Notes under the pieces: generated by a model
What the model was told of the DNA's origin: nothing
Seen by the model: the letters and a program-made list of their open reading frames with translations, nothing else
The model's database searches: none
Position numbers and translations under genes: made by a program
From: a virus
Direction: 5' to 3' (one strand)
Virus record (IMG/VR): IMGVR_UViG_3300020220_003659
Span: 1-57,629 of that record
DNA length: 57,629 bases
In this document: one piece after another, positions 43,908 to 55,000 of the stretch
Numbering within the stretch: the first letter of the stretch is position 1
How the letters are laid out: each line of letters opens with the position of its first letter

Positions 43908-44378
43908 TTAAATTATTTTTTTCATTATTTGGTTTATCCTTTCGAGGTCTTCAGTAATTTTAACGTCTTGTACAAATGTGCTGTGTTCTTTTGACGGTCT
44001 ATTCATATCCGCTAACCAACCCATTTTATCTGCTAAATCCTGTTTCACATCGTCTGGCATATATTCTTTATTAACACTTTTTTTGAAGTTGTCCCCTTTT
44101 CTCATTAAATCCAATGTAGAGTCAACCCATTTTCTAACATAATCCGCACCATTCAAAATATAAGGAGCGTCTTTACCATCTCCTTGATAATTATCGAACC
44201 AATTTTTCATCCTCCCAAGTTGTTGATAGGTTACATAACCCGAATTCCTTAACTCCTCATTTCTTTTATGACCCTCAACAGAAGGATCTGAGTTTGGAAC
44301 CGTATCAAAACAAGACTGTAGGTATTCAGTTACTTCTTTTGGTAGCTCGATTGTTTTATTATAAAGGTCTTTATTCAC
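43908..44378 (-). CDS. Hypothetical protein, 156 aa
   Basis: Not recognised. A helical, charged protein with a conserved-looking core (YVTYQQLGRMKNWFDNYQGD). No signal or membrane segment. It overlaps the gene upstream by 8 bp. Position in the small cluster gives no clear function; a virion or core role is possible. Confidence 0.68.
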   Translation of the reverse strand: MNKDLYNKTIELPKEVTEYLQSCFDTVPNSDPSVEGHKRNEELRNSGYVTYQQLGRMKNWFDNYQGDGKDAPYILNGADYVRKWVDSTLDLMRKGDNFKKSVNKEYMPDDVKQDLADKMGWLADMNRPSKEHSTFVQDVKITEDLERINQIMKKII

Positions 44379-45267
44379 TTTTATTTATTTTTTTTAAAAG
44401 ATCATTTAATTCCAAACCTTGTTTGTCTGCTAACTTTTTAATTGATTGTAAATTTCTAATTAATAATTTTTCCATAACGTCGGTAGATTCATTGTCTTTT
44501 TTTGAAATAACGTCGGTGTTTTTATTTTTTTTACCTAAAATAATTTCATCAATCATTTTTTGCATTTTTCCTTTCTCTAATTCTGACAATCTTCTTTTTG
44601 ACACGCAATTTTTACAATGACCATTATTTTTGTAGTTTCGAAGTTGTTTATCGTACTCGGGATCGAATCCCATAACCTCTAATCTTTCATGTCTTTCAAA
44701 AGGATCCTCAACACCCATATCTTTTAGTATTTGGGATGCTTCCTTGTAACTTTTTGCGTCTTTTGTTTCTTCGTAACCAAATGCCTCTGATTGATCAACC
44801 TCATCAATTAAATTATCTCTTTCATCTTCAGATTCTCCGTAATATACTCGAATGAATGGGAATTGATTGGCTCTTGTCATGTGAACCGTTTGGTCAGTTG
44901 TACTTTTTGCGATCTGCCTTTGATTTAACATCGGTATGTTAGATTTCATAAATGATCCATCAGCACCCACAAACTCTTGTATCTCACCCTCTTTTTTTTC
45001 GGTTTTTTTAATTGGTTTTCTTTTTTTGAACCAATTTAATATTTTTTTTATTTGTTCTTTTGTGAACTTATATCCTTTGGTAAAAAGATTTTTTATAAAT
45101 TTTTTAACCTTTGTTAAACTTTCTTTAAGAAGTACAACTTCTTCATCACTTTTTCTTGATTCGTTTAATGTCTCTGAAACAGAAAAATACACGCTAAATG
45201 TATTACCTCTATCCTTCAAATAAAAATAATATGGCTTGTTGAAATATTCTTTCCCGAATTCTATCAT
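44371..45267 (-). CDS. Hypothetical protein with Lys-rich and Cys-pair regions, 298 aa
   Basis: Not recognised. It starts with an aromatic beta part (EYFNKPYYFYLKDRGNTF), then a strongly basic section (IKKILNWFKKRKPIKKTEKK), an acidic part and a C-terminal CKNC pair near residue 228, which could bind zinc. The ATG at 45267 is preceded by a reverse TATTTAT element and starts a unit that runs to the terminator at 42594. Confidence 0.68.
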   Translation of the reverse strand: MIEFGKEYFNKPYYFYLKDRGNTFSVYFSVSETLNESRKSDEEVVLLKESLTKVKKFIKNLFTKGYKFTKEQIKKILNWFKKRKPIKKTEKKEGEIQEFVGADGSFMKSNIPMLNQRQIAKSTTDQTVHMTRANQFPFIRVYYGESEDERDNLIDEVDQSEAFGYEETKDAKSYKEASQILKDMGVEDPFERHERLEVMGFDPEYDKQLRNYKNNGHCKNCVSKRRLSELEKGKMQKMIDEIILGKKNKNTDVISKKDNESTDVMEKLLIRNLQSIKKLADKQGLELNDLLKKINKSE

Positions 45268-45278
45268 GTCAGTTTTTT

Positions 45279-45289
45279 ATAAATAAATA
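45279..45289 (-). promoter_or_regulatory. Two overlapping TATTTAT elements (reverse strand)
   Basis: Reverse-strand TATTTATTTAT, 11-21 bp before the ATG at 45267, in the divergent gap. Confidence 0.45.
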
Positions 45290-45302
45290 CTTTGATGTAT
45301 GG

Positions 45303-45309
45303 TATTTAT
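45303..45309 (+). promoter_or_regulatory. TATTTAT element upstream of the adhesin genes
   Basis: TATTTAT 10 bp before the ATG at 45320. It supports that start over an in-frame ATG at 45299, which lies upstream of the element. Confidence 0.5.
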
Positions 45310-45319
45310 ATTTAAAAAG

Positions 45320-48300
45320 ATGGCGTATCAAAATATAAATCAATATAACTACCCCAAATTAAAATTACAACTTGTTTATGATGGACAAGACATGTCGCTT
45401 GCATCAGACGAAAAAAATTTTAATGAGGAAGTTGTTTTTTCGCCTTATTTGATTGCACAAACATACGGTAAAAAATTACCTGTATATTTTGATATTGATA
45501 ACCCATTAACATGGATTCCAAAAGAACTTACCTATAAAAATTACGATCAAACAAATATTTTTGTTTCTCAAAATTATTACGAACCTGATGGTTTAGATTT
45601 AGATTGTTTTAAAGTTGATACCGCCTGTGATATTGGTTTGACAGGAATTGACAATGGTCTTGTTAACCAAATGACAGGAAAAACCATAACTTTTACAAAC
45701 GGACTCTTTAATGATTTTCTAAAATTTCAAAGATTATATTTTGACAGACGTTTAAAAATGTTCCAAGTTACTGGATATACTGGAACTTACAACAGATTTT
45801 CTGCCATAACTCAACAAACTTTATATGAGGTTGTATCAAAAGACAACATTGCGGTTGGAAAATACCATGAATTATATGGTGGGTTTTATCAAGGATTTCA
45901 CAAACTTTTTGGATATGATTATGACATTTTACCGAATCGTGTAAACAAAGGTTGGACTGTAGAAATGTTATTAAAACCAAGGTTGTTTGAAGAATATCAA
46001 CCTGGACCTGGTGAGACCACTTTGAACGAGATCTATCCTCGAAATAAAAATATGTTTTTTTATTGGGGAACAAGAGCTGAAAATAAATTTTATCACCACG
46101 CTAATGGTAGTCCTTGGAATTATAGCGGGTACACAAGAGTAACTAGTCCATTGTATAATTGTATTGAGACATGTGCTTGTTGTAATACAGGAGTTACTAA
46201 TAGTAGATGTATTTACGTTTACCCACCAAGATCTCAAAACAATCAACATGACCCACATGTTAATTATGGTTGTAATGTTTGTAATGGAAACCCAACACCA
46301 CAATGTGGTTGTAGTTGTGGTCAGTTACCTTGTTTAGAATGTGGTTGGGAATGCCAAACCCATACTTGCGCACCTGCGTCACCAACACCAACACCAACCC
46401 CAACACCGACGACAGTACCGGTTTCTTGCGAGAATTGTGAAAATCAAATAAATTTACCATTACCAGGTAACAGTATTTCTTATGTTAGCGGGATCACAAT
46501 TTCGGCTTCAGGAAGTGGAGACATTACTACAAACGGACTACCAACAGGTTTCATTGATGATTGTGGTTTTATAAATTTACAAAACTCAATAGCTTTAGGT
46601 CAAAATGTTCCGTTCGGATCCCCTTATACATACACTTTGACTTTTAGTCAACCTGTTAATAATATTTCAATTGTTTTACTTGGATATAACATTGCTTTTG
46701 GTCCAAGTCCTACTGAATATTTCGTAATTACAACCAATACAGGTAATAATACACCTGAAATCACATTATGTTCTGGATGTTGCGCTTCAATATCAGGTAA
46801 TGTTATAACCGCTAGTAATGTTAATGGTGATTGTGTTCCTGAGACTAATAGCGGTGCGGGACAATTCAACATAAGAAATTCACAACCTTTTACATCATTA
46901 ACTATATCAGGAAATGGAGGATCTTCAGGTTCTTTAATCACAATTTGTGACCATACTCCACTTGAAATTAATAACGCTATAATAACTCAAGATGGTTATT
47001 ACTTAATAGTTGGCGATAATCAATATCTATCTTTCAGTGGATCAAATACAATTGTACCTGAAAATTTATCTGAAAATTTTTATAATGACAATTGGACTGA
47101 AGAGGTATATGTGGTCGATAAACTTGATTTCCCAAACCCAAGCCCAACGCCAACACCTACGCCAACTTTACCTCCCTATGAGTTTGTTTGTCCACCTGAT
47201 AAACCAAGTCCAACATGTAGTCCTCAAGCGAATATATGTAATAGTTGTGGTTTCCCTATTGATGATTGTGACGGTGGAACATGTAGTTCATGTGGTTGTG
47301 GATGTAATCAACCAAAACCAAACCCTTGGTCTTCGGTTGAGGATACTTGCGAAAAAGATCCAAAATACGATACCATATCTAATAATCTTGCGTTCAAATT
47401 AGGTGGAGACCCTAAAAACCCAACAATTTGTGTAAGAGTACTTAAAATAACAGGGGCATGTGAGGTGTCAGGAACTTGTGTCACTGGAGTGACTTATGAG
47501 ACAGGTTGTACTATTACTGAAATTTGTACTCCACCTATCTACCCATACTGTTTGGAAGTGAATCCTGCATGGTTAGAACTTGAACATTGGTTCCAAATAG
47601 ATGCCGTTTGGGAGAGGTATACCTATATTGAATCTTGCGATTTATTTTGGTATGGTGGTTTAGGTGTATTGACAAGAGAAGAATATCTTCAGTCTTTGGC
47701 AAACAACGCACCTTCTTTGATTGCACCTCCATATACAAATGATAGAGCGGTTGCAGAAAAAATTACATTGATTCAAATGAATAACTTGTGGTTAGAACAA
47801 GAAAAATTCAGAAGAGGTCGATTAAAAATTTATGTCAACGGTAGAAAATTCTTCACAATAGAAAATTTTGAAGAAATGATTCCAAGGGCTTTAAGTACGG
47901 ATAAGGAAAGACAACTTGGTGTACCATTTAACATGTCTTGGGGTGGAGGAACACAAGGATTACACGAGAACCTTACATTCTCTGCTTGTACGGATCTGTT
48001 AGGAAACTATATTCAAGATCCTGAATGTTTCCCAACAAACATTTTAGACCAATCTTCTTTGTCTGGTATGACTACAAATATTTTATTGGAAGAAAATTTT
48101 GGTGGTACTTTTGACGGAGGTATTTCTCAGTTTAGATTTTATGTAGAACCTTTAGGTGCTGATGAGGTAAAACACAATTTCAAGTTATTGAAGGATAAAT
48201 TTTTGATGTTTGATCCTGATTGTCCTGTTTGTGATACAGAGTTCTGTGAACCAAATGACTTTACTAGTATTGTTATACCTGTTTCGCCAACACCAACACC

Positions 48301-49027
48301 AACAACAACTCCAGCTCCTTCAGTAACACCAACACCAACACCTACTATGACCGTGACACCTACGGTCACACCAAGCCCTATTCCTGGTTTAACACCAACG
48401 CCAACACCTACAATTACAGTAACTGCAACAATTACACCTACACCAACACCTTCCGCGGCGGCAGCAAAAACATCATATCTATTCATAGAGCCTGTAACAG
48501 GAGCAACAAATATTGGTCAATGGATGTTCGACGGAGGAAGAGACTTCTTTGGATTTACAAATTATAGTCAACCTACTCAAAATGTACCATTATTTAATTT
48601 AGATATGAACAGATATGTTGACTTTACAGGATGGACTTCAGGTTTATTCCCAACAATAATAACTCAAAATGTTCCTATTTCATCTGGAGGGTTAGATTCT
48701 TTTGGGAACTCAATAGTTGCATTTAACTTCACAACAACCGAAGTTCTTGAAAATACGGTACCTGTTGATGCTTGGTATACTTGGATTATACCAGTGGCGG
48801 CTACTAATTTTGAAAGGCAAATAATAATTGATCTAAATGACAATGGAAATCCTAATCTTTTAACTGCCGTTCACACAGAAGATACAATAAATTATTATAC
48901 GTTTACGTATACAGGAACGACACTTCCGACCGCAACTTACCGTGTTTATACAACTTACCCAAGTCCGATATTTAAAATATTGAACAACAAAACTATTTAT
49001 TTTAGAGGAAACGAAGTAGAACCGTAA
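45320..49027 (+). CDS. Giant adhesin-like virion protein with nested domains, 1235 aa
   Basis: Residues about 210-222 (KGWTVEMLLKPR) and about 824-853 (RLKIYVNGRKFFTIENF) read as the first and later strands of one concanavalin/LamG-like sandwich. Between them are a Cys-rich stretch (about 282-352), a Pro-Thr linker (about 354-368), a beta domain related to those at 10408 and 24350 (about 372-548), another Pro-Thr linker (about 604-618) and a second Cys-rich stretch. A third long Pro-Thr linker (about 988-1048) leads to a C-terminal beta domain. The ATG at 45320 is preferred over 45299, because a TATTTAT element is between them. It is likely an external adhesion protein. The stop overlaps the next gene's ATG (TAATG). 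Confidence 0.82.
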   Translation: MAYQNINQYNYPKLKLQLVYDGQDMSLASDEKNFNEEVVFSPYLIAQTYGKKLPVYFDIDNPLTWIPKELTYKNYDQTNIFVSQNYYEPDGLDLDCFKVDTACDIGLTGIDNGLVNQMTGKTITFTNGLFNDFLKFQRLYFDRRLKMFQVTGYTGTYNRFSAITQQTLYEVVSKDNIAVGKYHELYGGFYQGFHKLFGYDYDILPNRVNKGWTVEMLLKPRLFEEYQPGPGETTLNEIYPRNKNMFFYWGTRAENKFYHHANGSPWNYSGYTRVTSPLYNCIETCACCNTGVTNSRCIYVYPPRSQNNQHDPHVNYGCNVCNGNPTPQCGCSCGQLPCLECGWECQTHTCAPASPTPTPTPTPTTVPVSCENCENQINLPLPGNSISYVSGITISASGSGDITTNGLPTGFIDDCGFINLQNSIALGQNVPFGSPYTYTLTFSQPVNNISIVLLGYNIAFGPSPTEYFVITTNTGNNTPEITLCSGCCASISGNVITASNVNGDCVPETNSGAGQFNIRNSQPFTSLTISGNGGSSGSLITICDHTPLEINNAIITQDGYYLIVGDNQYLSFSGSNTIVPENLSENFYNDNWTEEVYVVDKLDFPNPSPTPTPTPTLPPYEFVCPPDKPSPTCSPQANICNSCGFPIDDCDGGTCSSCGCGCNQPKPNPWSSVEDTCEKDPKYDTISNNLAFKLGGDPKNPTICVRVLKITGACEVSGTCVTGVTYETGCTITEICTPPIYPYCLEVNPAWLELEHWFQIDAVWERYTYIESCDLFWYGGLGVLTREEYLQSLANNAPSLIAPPYTNDRAVAEKITLIQMNNLWLEQEKFRRGRLKIYVNGRKFFTIENFEEMIPRALSTDKERQLGVPFNMSWGGGTQGLHENLTFSACTDLLGNYIQDPECFPTNILDQSSLSGMTTNILLEENFGGTFDGGISQFRFYVEPLGADEVKHNFKLLKDKFLMFDPDCPVCDTEFCEPNDFTSIVIPVSPTPTPTTTPAPSVTPTPTPTMTVTPTVTPSPIPGLTPTPTPTITVTATITPTPTPSAAAAKTSYLFIEPVTGATNIGQWMFDGGRDFFGFTNYSQPTQNVPLFNLDMNRYVDFTGWTSGLFPTIITQNVPISSGGLDSFGNSIVAFNFTTTEVLENTVPVDAWYTWIIPVAATNFERQIIIDLNDNGNPNLLTAVHTEDTINYYTFTYTGTTLPTATYRVYTTYPSPIFKILNNKTIYFRGNEVEP

Positions 49028-52000
49028 TGTCAGGATTATATCAAAACCCAATCACACCTATATCAGTATTAGGACCAAGTTCGGTACCTAGAATAAAACC
49101 TTTTGGCACCAATTTTAGCGTTGTAGGGGTTGGTGGATACATGGAGGTTTACAATTTAAGTGATCTTTATTTTACCGTTCCACTGTCAACAACAGGAAGT
49201 ATAGAAAACAGCGGAAATACTATTCCAATACAATTTTCAAAAGGTACAGGTTCTTCATTTTCTCCTGATGTATTAACATTAAACTCCGATAATATTTCTT
49301 CCGGTAGAAGGCGATTGGGTATGTTGGTGTACGTTTATGAAACAGATACATTTTATCAATATCATATAAACAATTATCAAACTTTATGGTCAAATGCTAC
49401 GGGATCCACAGGTCTTGGTGGACCAACTGTTGTAATATCAAATTTTGGCACCACAATAAAATCAAATTCACCAAGTGGAATTCAATTTATAAATCAATGG
49501 TTATCTAACAAAATTGAGGGTATAAGTGGTGAAACCGCATCAACTGCTGTTTGGAGGCTTTTTGGTGTGTCGGGAGCAACGGGTACAAGTGGTACTTCAG
49601 GTACTAATGGGTCGAGCGGAACTTCAGGTACTAATGGAACAAGTGGTACTTCAGGCACAAACGGAACTTCAGGTACTAACGGCACAAACGGAACTTCAGG
49701 TATAGATGGATTTAGCGGAACTTCAGGAACTAATGGTACTTCAGGAACCAACGGAACTTCAGGTATAGATGGATTTAGCGGAACTTCAGGAACTAATGGT
49801 ACTTCAGGAACCAACGGAACTTCAGGTACTAACGGTACAAATGGATCATCGGGTACTAATGGAGCTAGCGGTACAAACGGAACTTCGGGTATTAACGGCA
49901 CAAACGGAACTTCGGGTACTAACGGAACTTCAGGTACTAATGGAACTTCAGGTATAGATGGATTTAGCGGAACTTCAGGAACTAACGGAACTTCGGGTAT
50001 AAATGGGACATCAGGAACTAACGGAACAAATGGTACTAGCGGTACGAATGGAACCTCGGGAACTAACGGTACATCAGGAACTAACGGAACAAATGGTTCT
50101 AGCGGTATAAATGGCACAAATGGTTCAAGTGGAACTAGCGGAACAAATGGTACGAGCGGGACCAACGGTACATCAGGAACCAACGGAACTAGCGGTACTA
50201 GCGGTACAAATGGAACTTCAGGGACTAATGGTACTAACGGAACTTCAGGAACAAATGGAACTTCAGGTACAAATGGAACCTCAGGAACGAACGGTACAAG
50301 TGGTACTAGCGGCACCAACGGTACATCAGGAACCAATGGTACTAGTGGAACTAACGGTACATCAGGTACAAACGGAACTTCAGGAACCAATGGTACAAGC
50401 GGAACCAATGGTACAAACGGTACCTCAGGAACTAATGGGACTAATGGAACGAATGGTACATCAGGCACAAATGGTACTAGCGGAACTAACGGTACAAGTG
50501 GAACGAGCGGGTCATCAGGGACAAATGGTACTAGTGGAACTAACGGTACAAATGGAACCAGCGGAATAAATGGTACTAACGGGACAAGCGGTACCAACGG
50601 TACTAACGGAACGTCGGGAACAAATGGTACTAACGGTACTTCAGGTACTAACGGGACAAGCGGTACCAACGGTACTAACGGAACGTCAGGAACAAATGGT
50701 ACTAACGGTACTTCAGGTACTAATGGAACAAGTGGTACGAATGGAACAAGTGGAAGTTCAGGGACTAACGGGACTAGCGGTACGAATGGAACTTCCGGAT
50801 CAAGTGGTACAAACGGAACAAGTGGAAGTTCAGGGACTAACGGGACTAGCGGTACGAATGGAACATCGGGAACAAGTGGATCTTCAGGTACTAATGGTAC
50901 AAGTGGAACTAATGGAACATCAGGTACAAATGGTACTAGTGGAACAAATGGTACGAATGGAACTAGCGGTACTAATGGAACTTCAGGAACAAATGGAACT
51001 AACGGGACTAGTGGAACTAACGGTACTTCAGGAACAAATGGTACTAACGGAACTTCAGGATCAAGTGGAACCAATGGTACCAGTGGAACTAATGGTACTA
51101 GTGGGGCAAACGGAACTTCAGGAACAAATGGTACAAATGGCACTTCGGGAACAAATGGGACTTCAGGTACAAATGGTACTTCGGGAACCAATGGAACCAA
51201 TGGGACTTCAGGTACAAATGGAACCAACGGCACAAGCGGCACCAATGGGACTTCAGGAACAAACGGTACTAGTGGAACGAACGGAACTAATGGTACCTCA
51301 GGTACTAATGGAACTTCAGGAACCAATGGTACGAATGGAACAAGTGGAACTAACGGTACGTCAGGTACAAATGGGACTTCAGGGACTAACGGAACTAATG
51401 GAACTTCAGGAACCAATGGTACGAATGGAACAAGTGGAACCAACGGGACTTCAGGAACCAACGGAACAAGTGGTACGAATGGTACTTCAGGTACAAACGG
51501 AACATCAGGTTCTAGTGGAACAAATGGTACAAGCGGTTCATCAGGAACTAACGGTACTAGCGGTACAAACGGGACTAGCGGAAGTTCAGGATCTTCGGGT
51601 ACAAATGGTACATCAGGATCAAGTGGAATTAGCGGTTCTTCAGGAACTAACGGAACAAATGGAACATCAGGTTCAAGTGGTACGAATGGTACTAGCGGTA
51701 CAAACGGAACAAGTGGATCTTCAGGAACAAATGGAACTAGCGGAACTAATGGGACATCGGGTTCATCAGGAACTAATGGTACATCAGGAACTAACGGAAC
51801 TTCAGGTACAAACGGTACGAGCGGTTCGTCAGGGTCAAGTGGAATAAATGGAACTTCAGGCACAAACGGTACCTCAGGATCAAGTGGAACTAACGGTACT
51901 AGCGGTACTAATGGTACAAGCGGTTCTTCAGGAACTAATGGTACTAGTGGTACAAACGGTACAAGTGGGTCTTCAGGTACAAATGGCACATCAGGTACTA

Positions 52001-55000
52001 ACGGAACATCGGGAACGAACGGTACAAATGGAACGTCAGGAACTAATGGTACATCAGGTACTAACGGAACAAACGGCTCAAGCGGAACTGATGGAACATC
52101 TGGTACAAACGGAACTTCGGGAACAAACGGTACATCAGGAACTAATGGAACCAACGGTACATCGGGTACAAACGGAACTAATGGGACTTCAGGGACTAAT
52201 GGAACTAACGGTACTAGCGGAACGAACGGGACTTCAGGAACTAATGGTACAAATGGATCAAGTGGAACAAACGGAACTAGTGGTACGAATGGTACATCAG
52301 GAACTAATGGAACTAATGGAACAAGTGGCACTAACGGAACTTCAGGTACTAACGGAACCAATGGTACAAGTGGAACTAATGGTACAGATGGTACTAGCGG
52401 AACGTCGGGTACAAACGGAACTAATGGTACTAGCGGTACTAATGGAACGTCGGGTACAAACGGAACATCAGGATCTAGCGGTACTAATGGAAGTTCAGGT
52501 ACAAACGGAACGTCGGGTACTAATGGAACAAACGGTACTAGCGGGACAAATGGCACAAGTGGAACAAATGGAACATCGGGTGTAAATGGTACAAGTGGGA
52601 CTAATGGCACATCAGGTAGTAGTGGTACAAACGGAACATCAGGTTCAAGCGGAACCAATGGGACATCAGGTACAAATGGAACTTCAGGATCTAGCGGAAC
52701 AAATGGAACAAGCGGAACGGATGGAACAAGTGGTACATCAGGGACTAACGGAACAAGCGGAACGAATGGAACAAGTGGTTCTTCAGGAACCAATGGGACA
52801 TCTGGATCTTCGGGCACAAACGGAACTAGTGGTACAAATGGAACCAACGGGACTTCAGGAACTAACGGAACTAATGGTACCTCAGGAACAAATGGTACAA
52901 ACGGAACATCGGGAACAAATGGCACCAATGGAACAAATGGTTCAAGCGGCACGAATGGAACTAACGGTACAAATGGTACGTCCGGAACTAATGGAACCAA
53001 CGGAACATCGGGTACCAACGGTACGTCAGGTACAAATGGAACTAATGGAACAAGTGGCACTAACGGAACTTCAGGTACTAACGGAACCAACGGGACTTCA
53101 GGGACTAATGGAACAAATGGTACTTCAGGTACTAATGGATCATCAGGAACTAATGGCACAAACGGAACTTCAGGGACAAATGGGACTAACGGGACAAATG
53201 GATCAAGTGGAACGAATGGTACTAGTGGAACAAATGGAACATCAGGAACAAATGGAACTTCTGGTACAAATGGTACAAGCGGCACAAATGGAACCAACGG
53301 GACTAGTGGAACAAATGGTACATCAGGAACTAATGGTACAAATGGTTCAAGCGGAACTAATGGAACTAGCGGTAATAATGGAACTTCAGGAACAAACGGT
53401 ACTAACGGAACAAGTGGTACAAATGGAACAAATGGTACGAATGGTACTTCGGGGACTAATGGAACCTCAGGTACAAACGGAACAAACGGTACTAGCGGGA
53501 CAAATGGCACAAGTGGAACTAATGGGACAAATGGTTCAAGTGGTACCAACGGGACTTCAGGGACTAATGGAACAAGTGGTTCGTCAGGAACTAACGGTAC
53601 TAATGGAACTTCTGGATCTTCAGGTACAAATGGAACTAGCGGAACTAATGGGACATCGGGTTCATCAGGAACAAATGGTACTAGCGGTTCTTCAGGAACT
53701 AACGGTACTAGCGGATCATCAGGATCAAGTGGTACTAATGGTACTAGCGGATCATCAGGAACTAACGGAACATCAGGATCAAGCGGTACTAATGGAACCT
53801 CTGGTACAAACGGTACAAGTGGTACTAATGGAACCAATGGTACTTCGGGGACTAATGGAACAAATGGTACTTCGGGGACTAATGGTACTAGCGGAACAAA
53901 TGGTACAAATGGTACTAGTGGAACGAACGGAACAAACGGCACTTCAGGCACAAACGGGACATCAGGCACCAATGGAACTTCTGGAACTAACGGGACTAAT
54001 GGAACCAACGGTACTAGCGGAACAAATGGAACTTCAGGTACAAATGGCACGTCAGGGACTAATGGGACAAACGGAACTTCAGGGACTAATGGAACATCGG
54101 GAACAAATGGTACGAACGGTACTAGCGGGACTAATGGAACATCAGGTACAAATGGTACTTCAGGGACTAATGGGACAAACGGAACTTCAGGGACTAATGG
54201 TACCAGCGGAACTAATGGAACCAGCGGAATAAATGGTACTTCAGGAACAAATGGTACAAATGGTACTAGCGGAACCAATGGAACAAACGGAACGAATGGG
54301 ACTTCAGGAACCAACGGAACTTCAGGTACGAATGGAACAAACGGAACGAATGGTACTTCAGGAACAAATGGTACAAATGGTACAAGTGGAACTAATGGAA
54401 CTTCGGGTACAAATGGTACTAGCGGAACAAATGGTACATCAGGAACAAATGGAACTAATGGAACCTCAGGAACGAACGGTACGAATGGTACTTCAGGAAC
54501 AAATGGTACCAGCGGAACAAATGGTACATCAGGAACAAATGGAACATCAGGTACTAATGGAACAAATGGTACTAGCGGTACAAATGGAACATCAGGTACA
54601 AACGGAACAAATGGAACATCAGGTACAAACGGAGCATCAGGTACCAACGGTACTAGTGGAACGTCGGGAACAAATGGAACTAACGGAACTAGTGGTACAA
54701 ACGGAACTAGTGGTACAAACGGAACAAATGGTACCAGCGGAACAAATGGTACATCAGGTACTAATGGAACAAATGGTACTAGCGGTACAAATGGTACTTC
54801 GGGAACCAATGGAACCAATGGGACTTCAGGTACAAATGGAACCAACGGCACAAGCGGCACCAATGGGACTTCAGGAACAAATGGTACATCAGGTACTAAT
54901 GGAACAAATGGTACTAGCGGTACAAATGGAACATCGGGCACAAACGGAACCTCAGGAACAAATGGAACCAACGGTACAAGCGGTACCAATGGTACAAGTG

